From the NCBI GenBank assembly GCA_037951105.1, contig JBAMJV010004354.1:30757-94756 (forward strand): a stretch of DNA of 64,000 nt, in the 5' to 3' direction. Below the pieces are notes generated by a model that saw nothing but the letters and a program-made list of their open reading frames with translations, did no database searches and had not been told where the DNA came from. This stretch comes from Echinarachnius parma. Taxonomy: Eukaryota; Echinodermata; Echinoidea; Clypeasteroida; Echinarachniidae. Numbering within the stretch: the stretch's first letter is position 1; the number at the start of each line of letters is the position of its first letter. Shown here one piece after another: positions 44,775 to 55,663 of this stretch. The translations under genes and the position numbers were made by a program.

Positions 44775-45593
44775 CTATTTAAAAACACACCACAAGTATA
44801 TCAAGTCGTTTTTGTTATGCCTCGGTCACACCTTTGCGCATTTGGCATGCGTATTGCTGCGTATTGTCCAAACGCAGACAAAGGCAGACATACCTACTAA
44901 AGCGCAATAAACCGTGCTCACTACAAGATATCAAGTTGTTTTTGTAAGCGTACAAAAATTGTCATTAGTATTTAGTGTATTAACGAAATAAACCTAAAAT
45001 AGCAAGCCAAATTTCAAAAGTTGCAAGGTTATTGTCTTATATGAAAGAAAATGTCATTTAATAGCATGCCTGAAAAAAATTAGGGCTTGAAATCTCTTTT
45101 TCGTGGAGTTATAGACCTAAATGTAATAAACCATCGTCCAACGGTCGAGAAACCCGTCGAGAAAGTTTGCTCACGGATTCCACGGAGTGCCACAGCGCTA
45201 TGCTTGACCCCTATGTGACCCGCGCTAGCTACGTGACCCACGCACAAATAGCAATGGGTAAGCGATTACTAAACAAAATAACCAAACCTCGCTTAAACTG
45301 ACTACATGTAATTATATATTCTTCATTTTTTAGATCTTTTTTCGTGACATACACTGTACCTTTACAAATGTCGGCTTCACAATACCTTTACAAGAATAAG
45401 TATAATATTATGCTAAATCAGTTAAACTCCTTTATTGACCGATATATAGTTTGATGGAGGGACGCATTCGTTTTTCATTTGTAGAATCCAAATTACAGGG
45501 CTGTTCGAACTGATTTTGTGTGTGTGTGTGTTACATTCATCCCCATCCGTCAACTGAAACTGTTCAGACGTTTTGTAAAAGAGGAACTGTCCC
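44775..45593. other. Unassigned; upstream of F5/8C exon A
   Basis: Any earlier exon should lie at or beyond this point. I see no signal peptide or further domain here, so the gene start may be in a distant small exon or beyond the window. Confidence 0.4.
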
Positions 45594-45976
45594 TTTAAAG
45601 GGACTTAGTAACATTGTCCAAATCCTCAAAATCCAATTGGAATTCTAGCGGTTCCCTCATACCTTGTTGTATTCGTATTAACAATAAAAGTATGGGACAG
45701 GTTTCGGTTTGTCAAATTTCCCTTTCGTTCAAAAGATATTTATGATTGAAGTGTTGAGATGTCCACTGGATCGTCGAAACCGTGTACAAAGTGAGTGCAA
45801 TGAGTTAGTGAATATCACTTTGCATTTTTGCTCATTACTCGGCCATATAATGTCCATTTATTTAACTTGTAATTTTCACACAACACCCATTGGACATATC
45901 AGATAACAACAATATGCATTGTATCAACCATTCGTCACATTTTGCACATGTCAACAAAGTTACTAGATCCCTTTAA
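45594..45976. mobile_element. MITE family Z (complete)
   Basis: TTTAAAGGGACTTAGTAACA on the left and the inverse of TTAAAGGGATCTAGTAACTT on the right enclose 383 bp. Related ends border the repeat region at 21285-22317. Confidence 0.75.
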
Positions 45977-46005
45977 GCATCAATACATCAAAACATATTT
46001 AAACA

Positions 46006-46542
46006 TAAAGGGATAGTTGAGTTCTGGTATTAAGAGAGTACAGTTTTGGTCAAACTGAATTAAACCAAAACCTGCACTATTACATTACAAACTAATAGTT
46101 ATAACTCCACCATGCTCGAAAGGAATACAAATTTACAAATGAACAAAATGCCCGTTATCATTCAAAAAGAGCCATTAAAACTCTAGAGGGTGCTTTCAAA
46201 ACACTTATCGGTTTCAACCATTTAAAATCAAATATTGTGATGTGATGTTTTGTTGAAATGATGATAGAGTGATAATCAAGAACTATTCAAGTAAAGAGGA
46301 AGCATTAAAAAAAAAAATGAACGGCTGGTTCAAAATTATTTAATAATTGTGGGGCCCCACAATTATTACAAATGGTTTAATATGTTTATGGATATTTCAG
46401 CCATTCTGAATTTTGATCAAATAAAGTTTATTCTGTCATTAAAATTGTATGTTCTTTCGAATTTGACACTCGGTTTTTCATTATCTCACAAAAAAGTATT
46501 TTATGTAGCGCCCTCTATAACAAAACTCACCTATCCCTTTAA
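46006..46542. mobile_element. MITE family Y (complete)
   Basis: TAAAGGGATAGTTGAGTTCT on the left and ACTCACCTATCCCTTTA on the right enclose about 537 bp. It shares 'AACTAATAGTTATAACTCCA', 'GAGGGTGCT' and 'CACAATTATTAC' type words with the copy at 27640-28166. Confidence 0.78.
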
Positions 46543-46672
46543 TAACATATATGCTATGTGTCACTCTACTACTAAAAAAAAGAATAATCATGTAGAGTGT
46601 GTAATATATTGCACATCAATTCATGCATAATTTTATCTCAACGTCAGTGATTTATCATTTGCCCGAATAATG

Positions 46673-48360
46673 CTTTAAAGGGGACTACCAGGCAAAGAAA
46701 GAACGACACATTATGTTTTGGTACCGTTTTGTGATATCAAATAGATACCCAACATTTTGCAAAGGGTTGTGTAATTCATAAACAAAGCAATTAATTTCCA
46801 CCACTTACGGAACCACTGCTATTTCCTGGTTCCATACGGGCCAACCATTTGCGAGTGCGCCAATGCAGCTATTCACGCGCACGTTTGTACCGTATTTGTC
46901 GGTGTATTACCCGCTCCGGTGTATTAACCGCATCCCTAACTTTTGGGGTTTTCCATGAAAAAAAATTTTTTTTGATAGTAAAATTCTTGATTTTTAGATG
47001 GTCAAAATGTGCCGAGGATAAGTAAAAAACATAATTCTTTTTCAGAGAGTTTTGGTCTATGAAATATAATTCAATTTACTGAAGTCTCTGAAGCACATGA
47101 AGGAAATTATGAGCCCCTTCCCCGATCAATCCGTAAGGATATGTTGAGTAATTGAGTTTACCAGAAAATACAACACGGATCACTATACATGGGACTGTAA
47201 TAAATTCTAGCAGAAAAACGAAGACAAAACAACAAAAATTAATTAAAACGGAGATTAAAAAAAACTGTACCTTGATATGTTATTCCTTCTTACAAGTTCA
47301 GATTTGGTTAAATCTACCCTTGAAAATTGTTTTCAAGGGTTGAAAATTATTTTTGGAGATGAAAAATTGCGATCGTATTAAACTTGCAAGTGCTGGTACT
47401 ATAGTGTGGAGAAAGATGTGCAGGTTTGATTTGACTGAAATTAGCAATCAATCACGATAGGATTGGCTAACTTCAGTCAAGACTGAAGTTAGCCATGAAT
47501 CCCGAATTGGCTAACTTCAGTCTTGACTGAAGTTAGCCAATCCTATCGTGATTGATTGCTAATTTCAGTCAAATCAAACCTGCACATAGTCTCCACACTT
47601 GCAAGTTTAATACGATCGCAATTTTTCATCTCCAAAAACAATTTTCAACCCTTGAAAACAATTTTCAAGGGTAGATTTAAACAAATCTGAACTTGTAAGA
47701 AGGAATAACATATCAAGGTACATTTTTTTTATCTCCGTTTTAATTAATTTTTGTTGTTTTGTCTTCGTTTTTCTGCTAGAATTTATTACAGTCCCATGTA
47801 TAGTGTTCCGTGTTGTATTTTTTGGTAAACTCAATTACTCAACATATCTTACGGATTGATCGGGAAAGGGGCTCATAATTTCCTTTATGTGCTTCAGAGA
47901 CTTCAGTAAATTGAATTATATTTCATAGACCAAAACTCTCTGGAAAAGAATTATGTTTTTTACTTATCCTCGGCACATTTTGACCATCTAAAAATCAAGA
48001 ATTTTACTATCAAAATTTTTTTTTTTCATGCAATTTTTCCTATCTCCGTGTACAAACCGCACCCCCCTTTTCGTCGGTAATTCCGTCGGGAAAACCATGC
48101 GGTTAATACACCGACAAATACGGTAAACAATAGATTCCCGGGCGATTCGTTCGCTATGCACACGTTGCAATTCACCGCACACATAGCATTCTGCGTAATT
48201 CAGACCGCATGAACGCATGCTTTAGAATGGTGATGCGTTTTACAATTATATGTTTTTTCCTGGAAACATATTTTTGTGAACTTGTTGATGGAATGGAATA
48301 CTAAAGATGTTACCTTTCTTTAATAAGAATATTATTTGTGGGTGGTGGTACCCTTTAAAA
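46673..48360. mobile_element. MITE family X copy split by a palindromic element
   Basis: The left part runs CTTTAAAGGGGACTACCAGG to GCGCACGTTTG. The right part resumes AACAATAGATTCCCGGGCGA and ends GGTACCCTTTAAA. Together they match the complete MITE X in reverse orientation. Confidence 0.82.
46888..48125. mobile_element. 1.24-kb palindromic element (arms ~600 bp)
   Basis: TACCGTATTTGTCGGTGTAT begins it and its inverse ends it. Nearly the whole arm is inverted, with the turn near 47490-47510 (GGCTAACTTCAGTC pairs on both sides of ATGAATCCCGAATT). TA occurs at both ends. It is non-coding; the two open frames within it are the same arm read twice. Confidence 0.9.
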
Positions 48361-48639
48361 AGGCAACATGATAATTGCTTTCTAGCCATAATTGTGTATG
48401 CGTGATTAAAATCGTCCCGTGGAGTTTTTCATATTAAATCAAACAAATTTGTCATTTGACCTTAAAATGTTTTATTTAATCAAACCTTGTTTATACATTG
48501 GAAATGAAATTATTTAGGAATAACTTTGTTTGAAATAATTACATTTTACAATGTATACATACAAAACTTGGTAGCAAAGAGAAGATAAACAAAATAAGTG
48601 TCATTTATATTAGTGAGAGGAAATCAACCAGGCATGAAC
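48361..48639. other. Non-coding stretch
   Basis: AT-rich sequence between MITE X and a LINE fragment. Nothing is recognised. Confidence 0.4.
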
Positions 48640-49470
48640 AAACCAATGGAGTTGCAAGTGAGTTTGGTCGAGCACCTATGGGTATGTCTAATCATAGAAC
48701 ACTTCTATGGTTCCCCAAAAGCTCTACCAAGAAGCAGAATAATACCCGATTCCACTTTTGTTGATCGATGCCAGATAGTGCTGTGCGTGCGTTTGGAAGA
48801 TGGATAAACAGCCATGATTGGTCTGAAGTTACTTCCAAGGATGACGTCAATGAACAGTGTCAAAACTTTTACAATTAACACACTCAATGCTGCAATTAAT
48901 GAGTTCTTCCCACTGAGGAAGGTCAAACTCCACTCAAGGAGTGGTCACATTGGACACGACTCCCCACGACTAGACCCACGAATGCAGTACGCATTGGTAC
49001 AAATCTATGGCAAGCCGTTTTAACATTTATTCATATTTCTTGATATCAATAATGGAATTATTGATATAAGTTTATTTCTTGATATCAAGTATTACCAATA
49101 CAGAAAAGTATTTCTTGATATCAAGAATGCATTTCTTGATATCAAGAATGCATTCCTTGATATCAAGAATGCATTCCTTGATATCAAGAATGCATTTCTT
49201 GATATCAAGAATTCGATTTCGTGATATCAAGAATTGAATTCTTGATTTCAAGAAATAGGAATAAATGTTAAAAACGGCTTGCCATTGATTTGTACCAATG
49301 CGTACTGCATTCGTGGGTCTAGTCGTGGGGAGTCGTGTCCAATGTGACCACTCCTTTAGAAGACCAACCGTGCGTGGATGACTCCTCAAATCAAATCACT
49401 AATTCAATGACGACAACATGCATACAACACTAACCAGAAATCACTTTGGAAGAGACTTTGAAATACAGTT
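48640..49470 (+). pseudogene. LINE fragment (endonuclease-RT linker), interrupted
   Basis: Piecewise translation gives NHRTLLWFPKS, then AVRAFGRWINSHDWSEVTSK, then NAAINEFFPLRKVKLHS. After an inserted foldback it continues AWMTPQIKSLIQ and RQHAYNT. This is the region between the endonuclease and reverse transcriptase of CR1/L2-type LINEs (usually ...KPWMTPEIKxLIxxRQ). It is short, frameshifted and without catalytic domains. Confidence 0.75.
48936..49356. mobile_element. Foldback element with palindromic 20-mer core
   Basis: AAGGAGTGGTCACATTGGAC on the left is inverted at the right end. The arms are about 120 bp (48936-49055 and 49250-49356). Between them lie tandem copies of TTCTTGATATCAAGAATGCA, each itself a palindrome. 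It interrupts the LINE fragment. Confidence 0.88.
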
Positions 49471-49689
49471 AAAAAAGCAACTAGAAATGTCTATTGCCGT
49501 GCAATGCGAATGTATCCACCAGCACTGGCAGCGATTTTTGCGTCATCCTTACGTTCGAGGGAGGGACAAAGATATCCTTCCCCTCCCTCAAACAAAAGGA
49601 TGACGTAGAGATCGTCACCAGTGGCCCGGACTACTGGCAAGACTAGGAGCAGCATCACCAAAACAATATGTGTATAGATTAGAGTATAA

Positions 49690-50281
49690 TGCATCTTTAT
49701 AGAAAATTTAAAAGAAATCTGTCAAGAAATGTGACCTGCAGAGCCTGCAGAGGGCACACAAGACAGCCACCAAAATATGACCGTTGACCGGAACACAGGT
49801 GACACAGCATCACCAAACACTTAATACAATGTGTAGATTTGACTATTAGACACACCTCCATACAAAATTTGAAAGAAATCCATGAAGAAATTTGGCAGTT
49901 AGAGTGCACAAAAGACATATGACATTAGACCCTATAAAGGATGGAACAACGAGAGCAGCAACATCAACAAATATAAATTTGTACATTGTACCAAGATACA
50001 TTTCCATACAAAATTTGAAAGAAATCTGTCTCGAAATATGACCTGCAGAGCGCACACTAGAGACCCACCAAAAAAAATGACCTTTAACCCTATAAAAGAT
50101 GGAACATGGGTGGCAGCATCACCAAACACTAAAGATGTGTTGATTTTTAGAAAGATACACAGCTCCATACAAAATTTGAAAGAAATCTGACAAGAATTGT
50201 GGCAGTATAAAAGAGTGCACAAAAGACAAAAATGATCTTTGACCCTATAAAGGATGGAACACTGGGGGCAGCATCACCAAC
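49690..50281. repeat. Degenerate ~145-bp tandem repeat
   Basis: At least four units of 'CCATACAAAATTTGAAAGAA', 'ATCTGTCAAGAAATGTG', 'AGAGTGCACAAAAGAC' and 'CCCTATAAAGGATGGAACA'. Further units occur at 52244-52640 after another repeat. Non-coding. Confidence 0.8.
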
Positions 50282-52243
50282 TAGATGGATCTTCGACTGC
50301 GCGCAGTCGAAAATGATGCCTCCGTCATTGCGCAATTTATATATCAAGCCCAAATTAACATACACAGAATTAATTCTGTCAACTCAATATTGATGGTAAT
50401 CTGTCTATCAGATCTTGACATATCACAATTATGAGCTATATATAAGTGACCTTGACCTTCAGTTTCAGTTTCAGTTTAGTTTATTTCATTTCCAACATAA
50501 ATCAATATACATATCATTGTACAAAACAAAACAAAGGTTACATTATGGTATAATTAAACAGATGTACAATGAAAATAAGAATCATATACAATAAATGATA
50601 TGTTTGGAAATGGAGGGATCCACTGAAAAGCAGTGCTTGTAGATTGTGGACCCCTCGAGTAATAATAAAGCAATTGAATAATAATTCATAAACAATTCGA
50701 ATAATACTTTACAATCGTAATTTAAAAAATAACAATAAATTGTACATTACAGTTTGAATTGCTTCCAGTAAAAGTTACTAAAAACATATAAAGTGAGCCG
50801 ACAGAGACTTCGAGGAGCAGAACAAAACAATACGACACAACACAAAACAACGTGCATAGCACAATGAAAAGATGAAAAGTAACATACGTGATGGTAACGT
50901 GAAGAGAAAGGATGGTTGGATGTGGACGGAGACATAACTGTTGACGCATACGAATATAAGCAATAAAAAGCGCTCAATACAAAAAGCAAAAAGTTGGAAG
51001 GCAATTACAATAAACTAATACACTAACATAAAGATGATGACCTTTTATTGACATGTAATTTATAATATGAACAGTGCATATTAGGGAGATAACCATACTT
51101 CTCAATTTAATGAGTTTCATAAGATTGCAATAATATTTTAATCTGTTTCTTAAACAAATTAAATGATGTTGCATTTTTAATGTTATCATTGAGAGTATTC
51201 CAAAATTTAGGACCATTATAAATAAATGTATTTTGAGCCAATAACGTTCTCAATAATGGCAAATGAAATTCCCCTGAATGTCTAGTTGGGTACTGGTGAA
51301 CTAATTGGTTTTTTAAAAACATTTCATCAAAAATTGCGGGTAATGTATTTTTATTATAATTATACATAAATTGACCGAGTTGAAATAAATATAGGTCCTT
51401 AACTTTTAATATATTATTATCAAAAAATAATAAATCTGTGTGAGAGCGTGGGGCCATATGCCTTCATGACCCAACATTTTATTAGTTTAGCTCTCCAGAA
51501 TTCAAATTATAGGTACCAAGTTTGACGGTTATTTGTCAACTGATTCTTGAGATAATTTAACAAAATGAGTCCTGTGACCTTGACCTTTGACCTCATGACC
51601 CCCAAATATAATGACTACAAATGCTCTCTATGATACATTCAGGTAACAAGTTGGATTGAAATCTGACATTCAGTTCTTGAGATTTCCAATTACAAGCTAA
51701 TTTTGCATGTATAATGAGCTGTGTGACCTTTGACCTTTGACCTCATGACCCCAAAATGTAATCAGTTCATTGGCTCCCCAAGATACATACATGTACCAAG
51801 TTTGGGCAGAATCTGTCAAGCAGTTCTTGAGATAACGTGATCACAAGGTAGTTTTGCATATATAATGAGCCCTGTGACCTTTGACCTTTGACCTCATGAC
51901 CCCAAAATCTAATCAGTTCATTGGCTTTCCAAGATACATACATGTACCAAGTTTGGGCAGAATCCGTCAATCGGTTCTTGAGATAACACTATCACAAGCT
52001 ATTTTTGAATATATAATGTCTGTGACCTTTGACCTTTGACCTCATGACCCCAAAATCTAATCAGTTCATTGGCTCCCCAAGATACATACATGTACCAAGT
52101 TTGGTCAGAATCCGTCAATCCGTTCTTGAGATAACGTGATCACGAGAACGGGACGTACGTACGTACGTACGGACGTACGGACGGACGGACGGACAACCCG
52201 AAAACATAATGCCTCCGGCAACTTCGTTACGGAGGCATAAAAA
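50282..52243 (+). repeat. 'TGACCTTTGACCT' family repeat, copy 3 (long)
   Basis: It has the same start (TAGATGGATCTTCGACTGCG) and end module (CATAATGCCTCCGG, GGAGGCATAAAAA) as the copies at 7215 and 8835. Units of about 150 bp with TGACCTTTGACCTTTGACCT occur at 51723, 51875 and 52023. It is split by a LINE tail at about 50462-51460 and itself splits the tandem repeat at 49690-52640. Confidence 0.82.
50462..51460 (-). pseudogene. CR1/L2-like LINE 3' tail
   Basis: On the minus strand the frame starting at 51457 reads QLGQFMYNYNKNTLPAIF, then HQYPTRHSGEFHLPLLRT, then NTFIYNGPKFWNTLNDNIKN and a stop at 51107. This is the typical C-terminal end of CR1/L2-type reverse transcriptases (…Y-N-T-R-x-S…G-P-x-x-W-N-x-L). 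The 3' end has TTTCAG-type repeats. The 5' nine tenths of the element are absent. Confidence 0.8.
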
Positions 52244-52640
52244 TTATAGGTGTGTAGATTATACCAAGATAAACACCTCCATACAAAATTTGAAAACAAA
52301 TTTGTCAAGGATGGCAGTTAGACCGCACACTAGAGTGCATACAAGACATCTATCAAAATATGACCTTTGATCCTATAAAAGACGGAACATTGGAGGCAGA
52401 ATCACCAAAATCTATAGGCTTGTAGATTATCCCAAGATACACCTTCATTCAAAATTTGAACAAAATCCCTTGAGCGCACACAAACCATCCACAAAAATAT
52501 GGCCTTTTACCCTATAAAAGACGAAACACTCTGGGCAGTATTACCAAAAATTGTTGGTGTCTAGATTATACCAAGATACACCTCCATACAAAATTTGAAA
52601 GAAATCCGTCAAGGAATGTGGCAGTTAGAACGCACACAAG
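52244..52640. repeat. Continuation of the ~145-bp tandem repeat
   Basis: 'CACCTCCATACAAAATTTGA' and 'CCCTATAAAAGACGGAACA' units continue those at 49690-50281, showing that the 50282-52243 repeat landed within the array. Confidence 0.75.
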
Positions 52641-52881
52641 AATATGACGCGGCGGCGGTGGCGGTAGCGGCTGAATCCAAAGTATCTACCTGCAGCATAC
52701 TGCTGCTGGGGGATACAATTACCTGTCAAAAAAGTCAATTTTATACAACACACGTAAAACGAATGAAGAAAACAGATCCAGCATCCTGGTACCGACAAAT
52801 CTGTAAACAATACTGGTTTACAAACGGCTTAGTCAGGAGTCTGTTACATTAAAAAAGCAGCCGTTAAAACACAAGAGGGTG

Positions 52882-54398
52882 TGTTGCACCACAAATTGTC
52901 GTTTGCGACAATTTGTGTTGCTCTCGCCGTCCCCATACCCGGCGACAATTTGTGAAATCACGTACAACCTCACACCACAAATTGTCGCATATTGCACAAA
53001 TTGTCGTCAGTCGCTGTCTTCAAGCTACAAAGATGATGATGATGATAATAATAATAATCAGTGTTGGTGGACTCGAGGCCGGCCTCGGCGTCGACACCAG
53101 TGGAAGATTTTTACGAAGCAGAGACCGAGATCCGTCAACAAATCTCGAGGCCGAGACCGAGACTATTTGGTTTTGGGGGCCGAGACCATTAAAGAACACT
53201 ACAAATTGGCCTCGAGACAACTTTAAAAAAAAAAAAAAAACAAGCCACAAACCTCTCAGCTTGCAGAAATGACTGGCCCCCAATTGTTAAGTGTGTATGG
53301 TAAAACATCATCAACACACTTCTCACTCCCGAGTTCCTCTAAAATAATCAAAATAAACACACCGGAAATGTCGTGATGTTGGGTAGAATCCGACGATCCC
53401 GTGCCTATGGCACGCCAAGCTTACATTAATCGAGTGTGACAAGCCGGCCGTATACTTGGGCTGGGGTGGTTGGCAGAGAGATAACAGAAGGAGACCGTTC
53501 AAAGTTGACATGTGTTTTCTATGTTGCAATACATCCATTCTTTTGCATACATTAAGACATCAACCTCTCTGTCACTTGTTACACTTGTTACACACACACA
53601 CATAGGCGCACCAAGGACAATGGGGGGAGGGGGGGGGGGGTTCGGGGGGGGGGGGGGGTTCGGGGGGGGGGGGGTTGGTTGTGGTTGGGAAAGGCCTGTT
53701 TTGGAAAATCAACCCCCCCCCCCCCTTACACAATTTGAGCGGTCTTGAGGCCACTTTAAGTGGTCTCGACCATCATAGCCAATGGTCTCGATCGGACCCC
53801 CCAAACCAATTAGTGATCTCGGTCTCGGCCTTTTTTGACAGGCTTCGAAAACTCTTCACCAACACCCCTCTCCCCCTCGAAACATTCTACATCCCCCTTC
53901 AAATAAACCTCAACGACACCCCATTTGAATAATCCTCACCGACACCCCCCCCCCCCGTGAAAAAAAGAATGGGTACGCCACTGCACCCATCCCTAAAACA
54001 CACCCCTCCACGCACACCGTCACTCCTCCACACACACACCCCACACACGCATAAACACACACACACACACCCTACACATACCACGTGTGCACACGCACGC
54101 ACACACACATACACAAATACACACACTCACACACTATACACAAACCTCACATGACCTATAATGTTGGTGCGTTGGTATATATCCGTATGTCAAGAATGAT
54201 CATTTTAATCCAAAATGTATGTCATCATGGCTTTGAACAGGACCGTAGGTGTGGCGACAATTTGTGGTGCCAGCTACCAGCACAAATTGTCGCCGTCGCC
54301 TCCACAAATTGTCGCAAACGACAATTTGTGGTGTCAACATTTTGCACAAATTGTCGTCTACGACAATTTGTGCAGGTACGACAATTTGTGGTGCAACA
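52882..54398. mobile_element. TIR element with arrays of CACAAATTGTCG
   Basis: The 20-bp inverted terminus TGTTGCACCACAAATTGTCG is at both ends, flanked by the 5-bp direct repeat GGGTG (52877-52881 and 54399-54403). The left subterminal region has five and the right has seven copies of CACAAATTGTCG in both orientations. The middle contains a GC-rich 'GGCCTCGGCG' block, poly-G tracts and a CA microsatellite but no transposase. It is inserted into a family-Y MITE whose parts flank it. Confidence 0.87.
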
Positions 54399-54403
54399 GG
54401 GTG

Positions 54404-54800
54404 CTCTCTAACAAACAGATTGTTTTAAACAGCTTCTTTTGAATCACTTCTTATGAAGAATTGTTACTGTGATATTTTGTTAACAATTTATTCAATACAA
54501 ATAACATCAAAAACTATTTAAAAAAGCCTTACTATTATTTTGAATATGTTAACGTATTATATTAATATTTTTATTAAATTTTCAAATAAATGTAGGTCCC
54601 ACATTTATTCCAATCAAATATATTTATTGATATTCTTGCAGTTTCTGAACCGATTTTTGTTTTTCTCGATCAAATACAATTATTTTTATCCTTCAAACCA
54701 CGTGCTCATACAAATATTACACTTGGTTTTCCATTACCTCACAGATGAATTATTTCTTTAAGTGCCTTCTTAACCAAAACTAAACTATCCCTTTAACGTT
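54404..54800. mobile_element. Right part of MITE family Y
   Basis: It continues with family-Y words ('CCCACATTTATTCCAATC', 'TTTCCATTACCTCACA') to the terminal ACCAAAACTAAACTATCCCT. The left part lies before 52877 (AACACAAGAGGG). Confidence 0.75.
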
Positions 54801-55560
54801 GAGCATTTGACAAGCAATGCTTTGAAATTCCCTATTTTAGCAAGGAAACGAATGTTCAAAATAAACATTATATCCGCATTTGTTCAAAGTAAGTAGCAGC
54901 CGCGCTGCACAGGAACTGATCGAGTGTGTCACCACATGTACTTATACCCAGCGAGGAAGGCGAACAGGCTGTGATATTCTGGCCCAATTTTGGGGCCAGA
55001 CTTTAACTTTCAAGTCATGTTTCTGCATTCAATTTGGACAATAATAAAGGGATCTATTACCATCACAAAATTAACAAAACCTGCTTTAGATCTCTAGCAG
55101 ATTCCTTATACATCAGCATGTTTGTATTACAAGTTTATATTTTCCAAATTTCTCTTTCGTTCTAAAACTCTCATAAAAAAGTGCAACCCACCCGTGTCCA
55201 TCAGCATCTGAAATGTGCTCTAAATGGCAACCCTGCTCCCCCTATTGCATTTTTCAGTTAAACAAACAAACAAACCCTACTGCATTTTCAGATTAACGAA
55301 CCCTATCTTATTTTCGGATAAACAAACCTTTGGAATATTAAACCCGATTTAATTTTCGGATAAACGAACCTTCGGAATTACGAACCATCAGAATAACGAA
55401 CCTTCGGATTAATGCAACTAATGTTTGGATGAACGAACCCTATTTCATTTTTGGATTAATGAACCCCCAGGTATACAAAATTTATGTGTTCGGAATAACA
55501 AACCAAACCCCCCCTTTTTCCTTCTTTTTTTTTGTATATAAAGTGCAAATGTGAACAATA
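54801..55560. other. Non-coding; degenerate TTCGGATAAACGAACC repeats
   Basis: From about 55255 to 55500 words such as TTCGGATAAACGAACC and TTCGGAATAACAAACC recur at irregular spacing. 'CCGTGTCCATCAGCATCTGA' at 55194 is shared with 35297. No gene is seen. Confidence 0.6.
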
Positions 55561-55663
55561 GCCCACCAGAGTTTGAAAGGAGCTCCGGAGGGCCAATCAA
55601 TGGTTCACTGCAACTCAAATACCAAAGAAAATATTATCTAATTAAAAAAAAAATAAAAAAAAA

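Noticed and set aside
47152..47834. Two similar frames (MSLPENTTR / MSLPKNTTR) on opposite strands
   Set aside because: They are the two arms of the palindromic element read in opposite directions, not paralogous genes.
49074..49250. Regular short repeats that could suggest a CRISPR array
   Set aside because: The 20-base units are contiguous palindromes without unique spacers, inside a eukaryotic foldback element.
52913..53272. Overlapping plus-strand frames in the CACAAATTGTCG element
   Set aside because: The composition follows simple repeats and the motif array, with no recognisable domain or transposase residues.
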